From Lineolata rhizophorae (lineage: Eukaryota; Ascomycota; Dothideomycetes; Lineolatales; Lineolataceae), in the NCBI GenBank assembly GCA_010093515.1, contig MU001691.1, positions 199,813 through 263,812 of the forward strand: DNA of 64,000 bases, in the 5' to 3' direction. Shown one piece after another: positions 11,496 to 23,700 of the stretch. The translations under genes were made by a program, and so were the position numbers. Under the pieces are notes generated by a model. It ran no database searches. It was not told the DNA's origin and saw only the letters and a program-made list of their open reading frames with translations. How positions within the stretch are numbered: the first letter of the stretch is position 1; every line of letters starts with the position of its first letter.

Positions 11496-14400
11496 GATGA
11501 GGGGGAGAAGCTGTCTACGATGCGACAGCTAAGAGCTATTTAGCGAGTACTGTACGATCGATGACGCAACTGGGAAAAAAAGGTGTGCGACGTTAGTTGC
11601 CTGCAGACATAGAAGGCGGGTTGGAACGATTGACGCGCGGTGCAATTGAGGAGGAGAGGGAGAAAGAGACGGCGCGACGGTCGAGCGCGAGACGGGGAAT
11701 GATTTTATGGTGGGAGGAAAAACAACGCGGAGCGATCGGCTCGGTCGGCGGGCGGGCCTTGGGTGAGGGCGCTGTGCCGCGCCGGGCGCGTCATGGTTGC
11801 TCGGGCGGAGCTCGGATGCGCGAGCGGCCTAGCGGCAGCGTTGCGGCTCGCGGGGACCCAACGTACCTCGAGTTGAAGGAATTGTTGCACCAGCCAGCAG
11901 CAATTGCGCACGCCGTCGAGGAGCGCGGCCTGCCCGGGGAAGCAGGAAGAAGGGAAGGAGGAAAGGGGGAGGGGGTTGGCGAAGGGGAGGAGAGAGCGGA
12001 GAGAGGAGAGAGAAAGAGAGAGGGGGGGAAGACGACCAGCTGGCGGGAGGGCTACGACGCAATTGCGGGCAGGGCGGTCGTGAAGGGAAGCGCGGCCGGC
12101 GCGGCCGGGCCTTTTAAGGCGAGGCCTCTTCTCCGGCTGCGAGCCGTGTGCCGGTGCGTTGCAAGCTTCCCCCGCCCGCCGCCCGCCGCCGGGTCGCTGA
12201 GGCTTTTTCGCACGCGCGCCTGCACGAACCGGCCAAGCGCCCCCGATCCCACGCCCGACGATCGCAGCGACTGGGCTTGCCCCCGAGGCCGGGCTCGTCT
12301 GCATGGTCCGCCCCGGTCGCCCCGTAAAGTTACACTCGCGCCTCGCTCCGCGCGTATTGCCCGCTCTGCGGGAGCCTCGCGGCGCCGGGCATGCATTGTT
12401 TCTTCTCGTCCTGTCTGTCGCTGGTTCCAATTGCCAGCGGGACGAGCTTTGTTGCGCTCCGGCAGCTCCACGGTTGGTGAGCTGGCGCCCGAGCCCGCTC
12501 GCCCGACGGACGGCCAATCGCACGCCGCGAAGCTTCCAAATGGCCCCTCCGTCGCGATTGGCACTTCTTGGTAGCTACCAAGCTTCGCGCGAGGGGCCGG
12601 CATTATCTCCACCCACTGGCCGACGTCACAGCGTGGCCGCACCGCATCCGTATTGCCCGCTCCGGATTGGCCTGAAGCAATTTTTGCTTACGACGCTAAC
12701 CCCCTTCGGGCCGCGCAGATCAGAGTTTTTCCAGCGCTTCCGAAGCCTACCCCATGCGCGATATAACGGCGCCGGCCCAAGACAGATGCCATCACACGCT
12801 GGTATTATTTTGCCCTGAGCCTCTTTAATCGCTCACGGCGGTGAGCGCGAGCCTCGATCGTTCTGACATGCGTTCTTATTTAGATTCTCTTTGTCCCTCG
12901 TTATTCCTCCCCTCGATTGAGGCTGCCTCGCCCGACAGGACACGCGCGCTTTGATTCCGCGCGATTTCTTTTCTTTTTGTCGCCGGCCCACCGGTGCCCC
13001 CGTAGCGCACCTGCAACGCCGTAAACAAAATTTCCCTGGGCCCTGTCCGGCTTCTATTGCCCTGCTCTGCCTAAAACATCCCAACGGTATGTAGGCTTGT
13101 TTGCACCGGGTCGTCTGCTAAGATACCCTGTCGAGGATGAAACGGATCGGTAAGGTATCAAAAGAAAAGCCTGGAAGGGACCTCGACGCTTTGACTTGCT
13201 TCTTCGCGCTGAAACGCTTCCGGGCATGTTTTTCCTTTGATGCTAAGTCGCTTCTTCAACTCGTCGCTCAAAATGTGCAATTGACCGCTCTGGACCTGGA
13301 CCAGGACATGGACTTGGACCCTGTTCAACAGCGCTGATCCACAATGCTTCGAGTGCTTGTCGCGTCTTGACTCAAAAGCTTCCTCAAGAAGTAGTGTCGT
13401 GGGTTCCTACTCCAGGTAACGTAGTTCTTACCTGATATGCGGTAGTACATTTCATGCGCGGGAGGCGCGCCGGGCTCGGCTAGGGCAGGCTCCCGACCGG
13501 TGGAGATGAAAGGCGACTCGGGTCGTTGCTCTGCCGCCGGCGGACCCCCTTTTGAGGACCACAACAAATTCAAGGCGCTCCAGAAGTAAACAAAGAATCG
13601 AGAGGGAGAAGCTCGTTTTGAGTTGGTTGCGACTCGGAGATCTAAATATGCCGCGTTGCAGCGCTCTCCAAACGCCATGCCTGCACCGTGCGTGATGAAC
13701 GGCGGCGCCGAGAGTCTTGAGAACTCTTGACTTTCTCGGCATCCACAGCCAAGCATCATGGCCTGCGGGGGATTCACGATGCCAAGTCCTTCTAGATATG
13801 CGCGCTGTCCTTACCAAGTACCAAGAAACGCTTACGCCGATTTACCGCTGCAAGATAGGATTCCCGTGATAGGGCACCTGGATGTTTCTTCCATCCACGA
13901 ATCGCGATCCTGACTCGAACAGCATCTGGCTCCGGTCTCTTTGAGCCTCCTTTCTTTCTCCGCGGCTCAGGATCCACTCCCCAACGAGCCTCTGCGCGGT
14001 AACTTCTCAGCTTTTACCCCTTTGAAGACGCCGTAAACAACAGCCGGCAAGTTGCCACACCCACTCTCTCGTCGCTTTCTCAACTGATTCAGACCCGCCC
14101 CGAGCCCGCTGCCCGGCAAGAGAGAGAGAGATCCCTGGCCGGCACTAGCGCATAAGCATTTGGGATGGCTGATACGGTGCCGGGCCCGCGCCCAATCACC
14201 AACGGCGGGCCGGGCAATTCGGGGTGACGGTGTTTCATGAGTGACGGCAAGGCTCGGGGGGCCGTGCTTTAGCCGGCCGAACCCTGCAGTACCTTGGGGG
14301 GCTTGCGCACGGGCCGTTTTTCTGGCCAACGGCGTTGGCAAGGTCGTGTGTTGGGTGGGAAGGGCGCACCCGCAGCATCCAAACTGGGGCTAACGAAGCT

Positions 14401-17400
14401 TTTTTCTTTTCGCCTCGCCCGAGCCGAGCGGGACAAATCCCTGGGAAACTCGAGCGAGGCTCGTCGCTTCATTTTAGGCGGGATGGGAGGGTTCCGCTCG
14501 AGCAGGGCCAGGGGGTTTAGAGGAAGGGGGAAAAAGTCAATTCGGTTTCAAAGAGCGGGCTGGGCGCGGATAGCCTCGTCGCGATGCCGATTGTTTCGAG
14601 TTTCGCATTCAATCAGGTTGGCCAGCTTTGTTAAACGAAGCTGCAGCTGTTGTCTTGGGAGGGCTTTCGGCGGGGTAGGCAGAATGGGGGGGAGAGCTGC
14701 AGAGCCGGAGATGCGCCGAGTCGCCGACAAGTGGTCGAGCGCCCGTGACCAGCGGGAGCTGTCGAGAGCTTCGACGTCATTCCACGCAGATTGTCAGATT
14801 GGGGTTTGCTGGGGGGGAGCCGGCGCGCGGTAACGATACCGCAGGGTATGTACCTATCTTTGCTACCTACCTAGTTCTCGGCCTACGTCCAGAGCGGCCG
14901 GAGGAAAAAGCACGGCTTTGACAAACGCATTCTAGAAATTGCTTGGAATCAAAGCGGCCAAGAGCTTCGGTCGATGGCCTTGCATCACTTGAACACAGTG
15001 CGCCGAGTCCAGAGGCGAAGATAAGCTTGGGCGATATCCACTTCTTTAGCGCGTTGTAGCCGTCGCCATGGCAGAGCGCTCCTCGTCGCAAGATCCAGCG
15101 GTACTCGGCCTCGGTGCTGCGTGTAATTTTGAGTAAGCGGCAGGTCGGCCGAAAAAGAAAAAATCCCGCGCTCTGCACGCCCCAACGGTTGGCTTGTACA
15201 TACCTACCTTGTATGGGTGGCCATGTGCCCTTGTCGCACGAGCCAGTCGAATCGCCCGCGGTCCGGCATCACATCGGAATTTCCCCCCCAACCCTACCAG
15301 GCCGGCCCCGGACAACGCCCAAAACAAAAGTGCTTTTTCCTGGCCCAAAGCAACGAGACAATGGAGCGCCGATAAGCAAAATAGATTGAGCTGATGGGAC
15401 ACACCAGGCCCCGTTCCGTTTCAATTGATTCACGCATTGCGTGGCAGGCCCGATCGCTCACGATGCTTCGTTTCTACCGGCCTGTCTATCCTACCAACTT
15501 GGCAACAGCAATAGAATCCATCGGACATTTTATTCTTCGCGACTCGATAAATCGCGTCTTAGCCACTCATACGCGTCGTGCCATTGACTAACGGCCTTCC
15601 TACAATGAGTAAGTACCTATGTAAGCGGCCGTCTCGGGTTACCCCTTCGGACAATTGTCCCGCTTCCAGCGGGCCTTCTCGCAGCTGATGTCCGAACGCC
15701 CATTGGATGACGGCGACGGGCTCCGCTCGACCACCGGCCGACCGCGGGCGGCTCCACTTCGCGTCTTGCAGGGATCATCACCTCTGCCTTGCTGGTCACG
15801 ATTAGTAGCTTATTGGACCCTTCGGGTTTCGTATTGGTGCTGTCATGAGGGCTCGAGCCAAACAATCAGAGCTTCTAATTTCGCGCCCTTGGCCCCCAAC
15901 AACGAAGCAGGAAGCCGGTCGCGTGCTCCGTGTCTCGTCTGAGCTTCAGGAATGCTGTGTCCAATTCGTGCCTTCTTTTTGAACTCGAGCCAGCTCGATC
16001 AATTCGCGCGGATGCCTTTATGCAACGAGCTCAAGCTTAAGCTCACAGTGACCAATATAAAATAGAAGCTAGGGGAGCTACATCTTCTCAAGGCCATTTC
16101 ATTGCGAACATTTTTTGCAAATTGCATGCACTCTCCTTCGCAACGGACACCAGCCGCTCTTAATCGCAATGAGCTTCTTTCAATTGGCGGAACAGCGCCT
16201 CAGCCAAGAATCGAGCGACAAGCTCCGGGAGCTTCGGCACTAGACAGAACCCCGTACCACATGAAGCAACCAGTTTCTAGTATATCCTTTGAATGACGAG
16301 AAATTCGCAATGATAACTTTTTCAGTTAGCTAGTCCAGCAACGGACAGTTCCTCGTTGTACTGTTTGCTCTTGCGTGCCGCTCACCATTGTCATCACCTT
16401 CTAATCTATTCGACGATTGGATACTACAGAGTCAACCATCAGCCGACGTCTCCGAGGGCTAACCGATCGAGGATGCCCCGGATGTCCATATTCCTCCGTA
16501 CGGCTCTACACCATCATCCTACCTACGCGAAGCCAACTGAGCATGTAAATCCTGGACGCTCTAGCCTTGCGGAGCACAATACACCTACGACAATGTTCGA
16601 GACACCCGCCTGCCTAGCCCTCACCCGCAGAACCAGTGTCCGGCGCTTCTAGGTAGGCGTTCACACCACGCTGCCTACTTGAACTTGATCCGCTATTCGT
16701 ACCTCGTCTCGACATTTGCCCGGCGGCGAACGAGTCACCAGCCCTTTTCAGCATTAGCTTCAGTTATAAACAATTGCATCAGGCAGGCTCTTGGCTTCGT
16801 CACCAGACTTCCAGAAGAGGCAGCCCGCTTCACGCGCCATGCCCGGGACGTAAAATCTGTCTTCGACATTTTCTTATGTGATCCCGGTTCGCTCAACGTG
16901 CGACTTCAGATACCGGCAAAGTGCACAAACATGAACCACGGAGGAGCGAAAGACATGTTGATAGGATTTCGCATCTGTAATCCTTCAAGGAGCTGGTGCT
17001 GCGTCTCGAACAGAGCGGTCGTGGAAAACAAAGGCTGGTTGCACAACTACCGATCGGGATCACTAGTACACAGGTTGCAGTAGAAATGCATAGGGAGGAC
17101 GAAGGTCAAGCCTCCGGTAGAAACTGGGGCTTGTGAACTCAACTTGGATATTGCGTGGGGGATGGTTACCTTGTATACGTGATTCCGGAGTGCAAACCGA
17201 AGGTTTGCGAACAGACTAGTGGTGGAAGGACTACGATTATTTCAGAGTCGAATTGAGAGAGTTGCAAAGCCCAATTGCGAACACGCTCTGACTGTCTGGG
17301 ACGCCCATGGCAACAAACAAACAATAATTCGCACATTTCAGTAGCACGCCAACGTGATACACGAAGTAGCCGCTGCAAGCGGCTAAAGACATATCCGACT

Positions 17401-18079
17401 ACTCACACAAAATGTTCTTCTCAACAATTCCCGCCGCAGACACGTACTGAAAATGGAGGTTCCTGCTTGAGTATACAATCTGTATCCAGCATCTGGACTA
17501 GATAAAGGACCCTCCGCCGTACAGCTTCGTTCCCGTGTACCAACGTGGCTCTAGACATGCTACTCCATGTTATCCCTTAATATTTTGACTGCGGCCCATT
17601 TGCGCCGTTAGTTAATTTATTCCGTCGCTGGGATCAGGTGTCAATACCAGGGGCAGTAAAGAATCATTCCCAACACCTCTAAACCTAGCGGGTACTCTCA
17701 TGACCGCTAATTCTCTAGATAAAAGTATTTGCGGTCAATAGCTGGTTTGGATAGCCACTTGGGAAGGATTCATCAATAATTTGTTAGAATATTATAGAGT
17801 ATTTTTAGGCGTACGCAAAGCCCTCTAAAGCTACTAAGAAATATAGAAATAATTGCAAATCCATTATTCCTGTCATCCTGCGCATATGTATTACAGAATG
17901 TTCCACGTCGTTTCGCGCCAGGCTGAACTAAAATTCCGGTGTATATCGTAGATAGGAGACCCTTATCGCTAGTCTACAATAAGAGAACACGCCTGTATTA
18001 AAAAGGAGAACGTTATTGGGCGTGCTTTAGCACTTTAAAATAAGGTCCCTAAATGCTAGCGCAAAAATATTAAAATGTT
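11496..18079. other. Long upstream region of the H+-ATPase gene; no supported gene
   Basis: About 6.6 kb without a convincing gene. The part nearest the pump (11.5-15 kb) is strongly GC-rich, with GA-rich tracts near 11.95-12.05 kb and many long but low-complexity open frames on both strands, as expected from base composition. It probably holds the promoter and leader of the proton pump. From about 15 to 17.5 kb the composition is mixed. A TATA-like AATATAAAATAG lies near 16.06 kb, but no credible coding region follows it. After 17.5 kb the DNA becomes AT-richer. Confidence 0.5.
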
Positions 18080-18189
18080 TAGTCCTGGCGAGGTTCGAAC
18101 TCGCGGCTTTCGCATCCCTCAGTGAGGCCATACTGTATCCAGTCGGAGTACAATATAAGAACGACACGCTACCACTGCGTCACAGGACT
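18080..18189 (-). tRNA. tRNA-Ile(UAU), with a 38-nt intron
   Basis: Read on the minus strand, the acceptor stem AGTCCTG pairs with CAGGACT and the discriminator base is A. The D arm (ACGC, AGTGGTA, GCGT) and T arm (GCGAG, TTCGAAC, CTCGC) are complete. The inferred anticodon stem TCGTT/TGCGA has four pairs plus one T-T mismatch. The loop gives anticodon TAT, then a 38-nt intron after position 37. The intron contains ATA, which could pair with the anticodon as in other intron-bearing tRNAs. Removing it leaves 72 nt. Isotype is inferred from the loop position, so another reading is possible. The weak anticodon stem may mean a degenerate copy. Confidence 0.65.
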
Positions 18190-20836
18190 TTTGGCCCAGA
18201 TTATTGGTCAAAGTAAAATATATAGCACAAATTTTATTTCGCGCACATTTACCTTCGTATTTCCTGATGCAGTCTAATTACCCTCCGCCCTTGATCTAAC
18301 TATAGTGCGTACAAAAAATCCGCAATAATGCCGTCCCCAGAATAAGAGCGTCGCAAGTAACTAATAATGAATTAATTTATGCTCTATTTCTTCTTGATCC
18401 TAATAAATCATAATATCCACGTTCAGATTCAGGAATTAATTTCAGACACGACTATCCATGGTTTGTTTGTAATATCCCTTTTCTGGAATCTTGGCGGAGT
18501 TTGCACAGGCTATCTCCTAGGAAGTACCTGTACGATAGGCTGTTCGAGATACCCGCATGAATAGAAGAAAACACCGCTTTGGTCCGATAATTAAACTAAT
18601 TTTCTAGACAAACAAATGATCAAGATTCCAAAAGTCGGCCTCCATTCGCCCAACATGCAGTCGTGATCTTTCGTCGCGGTATGAACTCCTAGAGAAACAA
18701 CTGACCGCCATCACTTACGCAACTGCTTTAACTTTCTCTTGCTCTTGAAGTTACATACTTTGCCTCTCTCTCCTAATGGATTACGCTCGATCTTTTGCTT
18801 ACCCTAACCCTTATCGCGCTCATTCTTGCTCTTGAGTCACACGCGTAAACGCCTAGAGTTGCAGGACTGCGGTCATTGCTCTTTGATGATATACTGTAAA
18901 CGAGCTTTGACGATTGCATTACGAACCCCCTAGTAGCCTTCCTTAGCTTCACGTTGCCTGATGTACTTACGAAGAGAGACGTTAAAGGGCTTGCCACTTA
19001 TACAAGCGTATTTATTTAGCAAATTCGAAGATAAACTCAAGCGGGTCTCCCAAAGTTAGGCCATTGTCTTCCTTGGCGTGTTGTTGATGCACTAGTGGGT
19101 TAAGACCCAAGCTTGAGGAGCCTGGGAGAAGCTGGTCAAGCAAGTTGAGAAGTAGAGAAATTAGACTCTTCGTCTGAAATATAGGCGTGGTTTTCATATT
19201 AATTCTCTAAAGCTAATGCGTTTTCAGGTATATTTTGGCCCATTCGAAAAAACACTTGACGTTCTATCTTTAGTGAAGTATGTGCACTTGAGAGCTCCAG
19301 CGCTGCTCAATGGAACATTAAACACCATTCTCGATAACATCTTATGTTTCCTGTTTGCTGGTGGAATGTTGAAGGCCGTGTATCGGAATCCCTGAACAAG
19401 TTGCCTCTGAAATTTCCAACTTTAGCAGATAGGTCGGTATACTACGCCTCTTAGATTCTCCGCCTTTCCGATTTTCTGTCGTGAAGGCGCATCTTATTTA
19501 CACTAGTACTCTGGTTTAGCTGCAAAACTTGCGTAGAAGTAACATGGTCTTTGGCATGAATTTCAATGTTAACTGATTCAACCAGAGCGTCTTTAAACAT
19601 TTAGCTTCGTTCTTTGCGCCTGCGATCCCCCTTCTTATCGTCGTGTAGGCCTCCTTTATTGCGCCAATTTTGCGTCATAATGACTATTTTTTTAGGCCGA
19701 TACAACTATTTAGCCCATGAAGTTAGTCATTCCAAAACTCAGCCACGCTATCATAGGACGCATTTTCGTGTCTTATGGAAACTATACCAGCGCCTACCGT
19801 CCTTACAAGCAAAACATATAAAGGTTCAATTCGTCACGCCCTGTACCTTAGTAATAACTGCCGCCTTTTGGGCAACTCGTTATTTAGTTGTTACAAATGA
19901 TATGGCCAGGACGAAGTTTCCATTGCTCAAATAGGTTGAGATCTCTCTCATCAAAGAGCCTGCGCGATTTACTATACACTAAGGACAAGGACGCGAAGAT
20001 ATCTTCGTGGTACTCAGCTGCGGGAGTTAGATATAGACCCGCGTGGATATTCTCTCAAATATGCTAGGTTCTGATAGCACGAAAATAGCGCGGACTGCAT
20101 GGTATAGAGAAAATCGATATGATATTTGTGTCTTTGCTAGTCGTATCGGCAGTTGAACGGCGAAGGACTCAAAGCTTTGTGGCTATCGTCCACCCAGGCA
20201 ACTAGTTCGCCCAAAGTAGTAAATCCTGCACGAACGGAAGGACGATGACATTCGAGCAGCTAATTCAAACGCAGCATTAGTATTGCGTACATCTGCCTAG
20301 GTCCTAGCTTTTTTACACGCCCTTCTTCATTCATACGAATTCATAAGGAGAAATTGCTGGCATATATATAAGGTACATGTCTTAGACTCTTCCAAAAAAA
20401 AAAGGGGGGGGGGTGTAGCAAACGGTTTGTTACAGTCGTCTCAATTGAGTCTTCATGGCCAACCGTTCCCACCCTAGCCATACCTGATAGCAAGGGGTAG
20501 TGTATCCCAGCGGCTATAATTGGAAAGGAGAAACTATAAAGGCGCTGCAACCTTCTAAGAGAATGAAATCAACTGAGACATTACGGCAAAGTAGTTAATT
20601 AAGACTTCCGGGGCATTTTGTTCTTAGAAACTCTTCAATTTTTCAGGTACAGCGGGTGAATACGCAAGTTCTTAGCTGCTAAACAACTTAGAACCGAGGT
20701 GCTATTACACCCTTTGGAACTCTATAGTCAGTCCGTAATGTCATACAAGCTATAGAGCTAATAAACCGATTAACCTGACATTAGTGACAAAAAGGCTCGA
20801 ATACAAATTCTTTAAAAAAAAGCGCAAAAGAAATGA
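18190..20836. other. AT-rich, gene-poor interval between two tRNA genes
   Basis: No intact coding region was found. Open frames are short and in conflicting directions. On the minus strand between about 18.77 and 19.2 kb, several frames hold fragments that could come from an old, decayed element, but I could not assign a family. An A-run followed by a G-run lies near 20.39-20.41 kb. Base composition differs from the GC-rich housekeeping DNA and resembles repeat-derived DNA decayed by mutation. Confidence 0.4.
20392..20413. repeat. Homopolymer A-run followed by G-run
   Basis: About ten A bases run directly into about ten G bases in non-coding DNA. It is a simple slippage-prone tract, and exact lengths may be affected by sequencing. 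No function is proposed. Confidence 0.7.
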
Positions 20837-20936
20837 TGACAAGAGTGGGATTCGAACCCACGCTCCTTTCGGAACCAGGAAAATCTGCTAAGGTAAAGCC
20901 TTAACCTGGCGCCATAACCAACTCGGCCATCTTGCC
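20837..20936 (-). tRNA. tRNA-Leu(AAG), with an 18-nt intron
   Basis: On the minus strand the acceptor stem GGCAAGA pairs with TCTTGTC (one G-T pair), with discriminator A. The D arm starts GCCGAG. The anticodon stem is CCAGG/CCTGG and the loop gives anticodon AAG. A variable arm (TTCCGAAAGGAGC) marks a class II tRNA, and the T arm is GTGGGTTCGAATCCCAC. An 18-nt intron follows position 37 (20881-20898) and contains CTT, able to pair with the anticodon. Every structural element is present, so this gene looks functional. Confidence 0.93.
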
Positions 20937-21655
20937 AGAACTTAAAGTCTAAATTCTTTTAACATACTATATAAATTAAGTTTCAATCAAAATTCTGTAC
21001 AAGAATTGCTACCGAGCAGGTTAGCCTTTTTTCCAAAAAAAGAAATAGCAATTTACATCATCTGATTGGTTATCCTTTGTTGCATTAGCGCGTGATTATA
21101 TCTCATCTATCAATAACTCTTGCGTACAACCTCACTTAAATGTATCCTGCAACTTAGCCTTTTCTTCTCTCTAGCTGCTGTCGACACATTCAGCTATTAC
21201 TCACCTAAATTTGCTTTTAACTATCCCGAACGTGATACTACGACCAAAGACGCTAGTATTGGTAGATCACCGTGATCAATGCGTTGTGACATTGTTTCGC
21301 TATAATTTTGCGTGCGGTTAAGTAGCATTTAGAAATGTAGGGATGTAGTTCATGTCCAAGAACTCCGAAGTTCCAAAGATCTAAAGCCTCTAGAACAAAA
21401 TATTTGTATTTTGTTTTATCTGAGTATACTACGTTCTTTTGACGCTATTTTGCATGGTGAAAACCTGCATTTATAGAGACTCTCAGGTTGTGGTTTCAAT
21501 TACGAATGAGGCTTGTTTGCAGCCTAATAGTTAAACCTCGGATCAAATATGTGCCCAGTGCGGGCATAATCTTTGAACATAGTTTCAAAATCCTGGGTTG
21601 AGCTTGCCCTTACCGCAACGTACTCTTGTTTTGCTACTGTAAAGCGCACTGCAAG
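20937..21655. other. AT-rich intergenic segment
   Basis: About 0.7 kb between the tRNA-Leu gene and the degenerate secreted-protein locus. It shows short T- and A-runs and no coding potential. Nothing further can be supported. Confidence 0.5.
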
Positions 21656-22511
21656 ATGCTACCCCGCACCCTGCTCACGATAACCCTCTTGCCCCGACTC
21701 ACTGGCCTCTCTATTTGCAGACCTATCGTGGGGGCTGTTGATACTCTATCTGTATCAAGCAATTCTATCGGTTTTGCTGCCGGCACCGGCTTCCTTAACA
21801 CCGTCTTGACACCGGCGCCATGTCTCGTGGCACTGCCCCAATCTACAAGCACTATGCGAATGCTCTCTGGGTTCGTGTCTGCAAAGACTATGCGCTTGAC
21901 AACCGCGCCTTGATACTTGTACCACTAGATGGAGATTGTCAACTAGTCGCTCCGTGGCCGGGCGAAGATGTTAAGTTTTTCGAGCCATATCCTGGGTTCC
22001 GCTGCTTCGTTAGCGACGATGACGTATGTTCCAGCGTCTATTCAATCCAGAACGACGTCGGAAATTTCGAAGTTCTATATCCAGAGAGATTGGCAAGTCT
22101 AAAGAACTTTTAGCTTAATGATCTACAATCTTCTTCTTCCTCTTTTCCCACGGGGCCATTGTTTCTTCCTGCTATGGCGACGAACCACCGATTTTCGACC
22201 CTATCAGTACCGGGATTTCAGCTTCGAACGAGACTGTGCTCCTCTGTGGGAAGGAAAATTTTCGGGACTACCACGAGATTAAGGTTGCGCTGGGTATCTG
22301 CAGTGACTTGCCAGCGGGGTTGGCTAGCTGGACGCGATCATTCCGCCCGTGGGCGCCGCGATTGAGGTGCACATTGTATGATACCTTAGAGGCCTGCGAA
22401 GTGTAAACGGGAACGGCGACGATCGACGTGCCTGCTTACCATCATGAAGGTCTTGGACTCAAGATATCTAGGATCGTGTGCGATACATTCACAGACACTG
22501 AGTTGGCGTAG
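21656..22511 (+). pseudogene. Degenerate two-copy member of the six-cysteine secreted family
   Basis: A signal-peptide-like start (MLPRTLLTITLL) is followed by two stretches that keep the spacing of the secreted proteins at 23.7 and 25.6 kb. The first, about 21.88-22.05 kb, has cysteines 19, 22 and 8 residues apart, with the PW..DV..F pattern and a DDDVC end. The second, about 22.24-22.51 kb, has an LCGKENF start, a CTLY block and a tail resembling the last strand of the family, ending in a cysteine. Both lack the second cysteine of the pattern. The pieces lie in more than one frame. Some of this could be introns, but the locus more probably has at least two breaks and is decaying. Start and end are approximate. 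It shows that the family was once larger here. Confidence 0.55.
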
Positions 22512-23700
22512 ATAGGATCAATGGTGCTAAGGATACGGAATGCGAACAATATTGGGCTATGGTGGCCACAGAATGCTGAAGAGATACGAGCTAAGCCTCG
22601 CTAGAAAGAACTGAGCCAGAATAATAAACCACCAAACAACGATAGGCGCTTAGTCGACATTGTGTTCATCAAGTTCCGGGAGCCCAAGATCTCGTAGCTA
22701 GAGTGGTGATGCATTGAATCAACAAGGTTGAAGTTGTTCCACCATTGCCGTTATGTTTCAGTGTGACATTTTGGACCTGTGTGGCGGGCAGATACGGAAA
22801 TGCTGTCAAACTCTTCCCCCTTTCACGGCCACAGGGCAAGCACACAGGAATGTTCCCCAACATGCCCTGATGATTGTACGAGCCTAGTGGGGTCTCCTCA
22901 CTCTCGTATTTGGGTAGTATTGTGCCCAGGTCCCAACTTTACGTATCTCCACGCAAATATTCACATTAGTATGGCTTCAGTCAATTCACTCCCACAAATG
23001 AGGCGAGAGCTATAACGCAAGGACGTGCTCCTTCCCCCTCTTTCGAGGAAGGTTCGTAATCGACGCAAGACCGTGGTAGACCGTGCAGTCTACAAAGAAC
23101 GTGATATCGTCAAAATATCTTCGTTGACCGCTCGCCGGGAACCTAAATACTGTATCGGTCGAATAGAGATATAAATTGGTTTCGAAGGAGACATAGCCAA
23201 GTGGCCAAGGCTGTTCTTCGGTTCTGTCGACCCCTGAAAACTGTTGATGGACATAACTGGGATTTTTGTGAGGCCGTGCTTTATTCCACATAAACCATAG
23301 AACCAAGGGAGCCTAGAGCAAGGACACACGAAATCGAATTGTATAAGGTCTCGCCATTGACATGTGTGCTATATAGAGAGTGCGGGAAGGCATGTTTGCC
23401 CAAACCCCAAGCAGTAGCCGACCGCAGTCATGGGACAGCACTTACCGAGCTGCGCGAAGTGAGAAAAGGTATCAGTTAGATCTTGTGCTCTATGGTAGCA
23501 CGTGGCCATTGGTCGCATTAACCTAGAGCCGAACTGCCTGGTGCTTGCATTTCGCTTGCTGCAAGGTATACATTCTCTCCAATCTATTCATCTTGACATT
23601 TTCTTTCTTCCACCCCACACCCACAAACACTGTCCATCATACGCACGCCAAATTATCCTCCAGGAGAAGCTCGGCTTAGAGAGATCCACGGTCTCCAACC
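22512..23700. other. Intergenic region with no supported gene
   Basis: About 1.2 kb. Short open frames on both strands show no family resemblance. The final 150 bases before 23701 are pyrimidine-rich (TTTCTTTCTTCCACCCC type), as in a fungal 5' leader, and fit transcription of the secreted-protein gene that follows. Confidence 0.45.

Noticed and set aside
11597-12574. Long open frame of 325 codons upstream of the proton-pump gene
   Set aside because: Arg/Ala/Gly/Pro-rich low complexity, overlapped by equally long frames on the other strand; expected from GC-rich DNA. No domain recognised.
16679-17083. 134-codon frame in the proton-pump upstream region
   Set aside because: Begins without an ATG and shows no family resemblance, despite a TATA-like site 600 bases upstream.
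18770-19200. Minus-strand fragments suspected to be a transposase remnant
   Set aside because: No conserved catalytic motif or terminal repeats could be identified, so no element is named.
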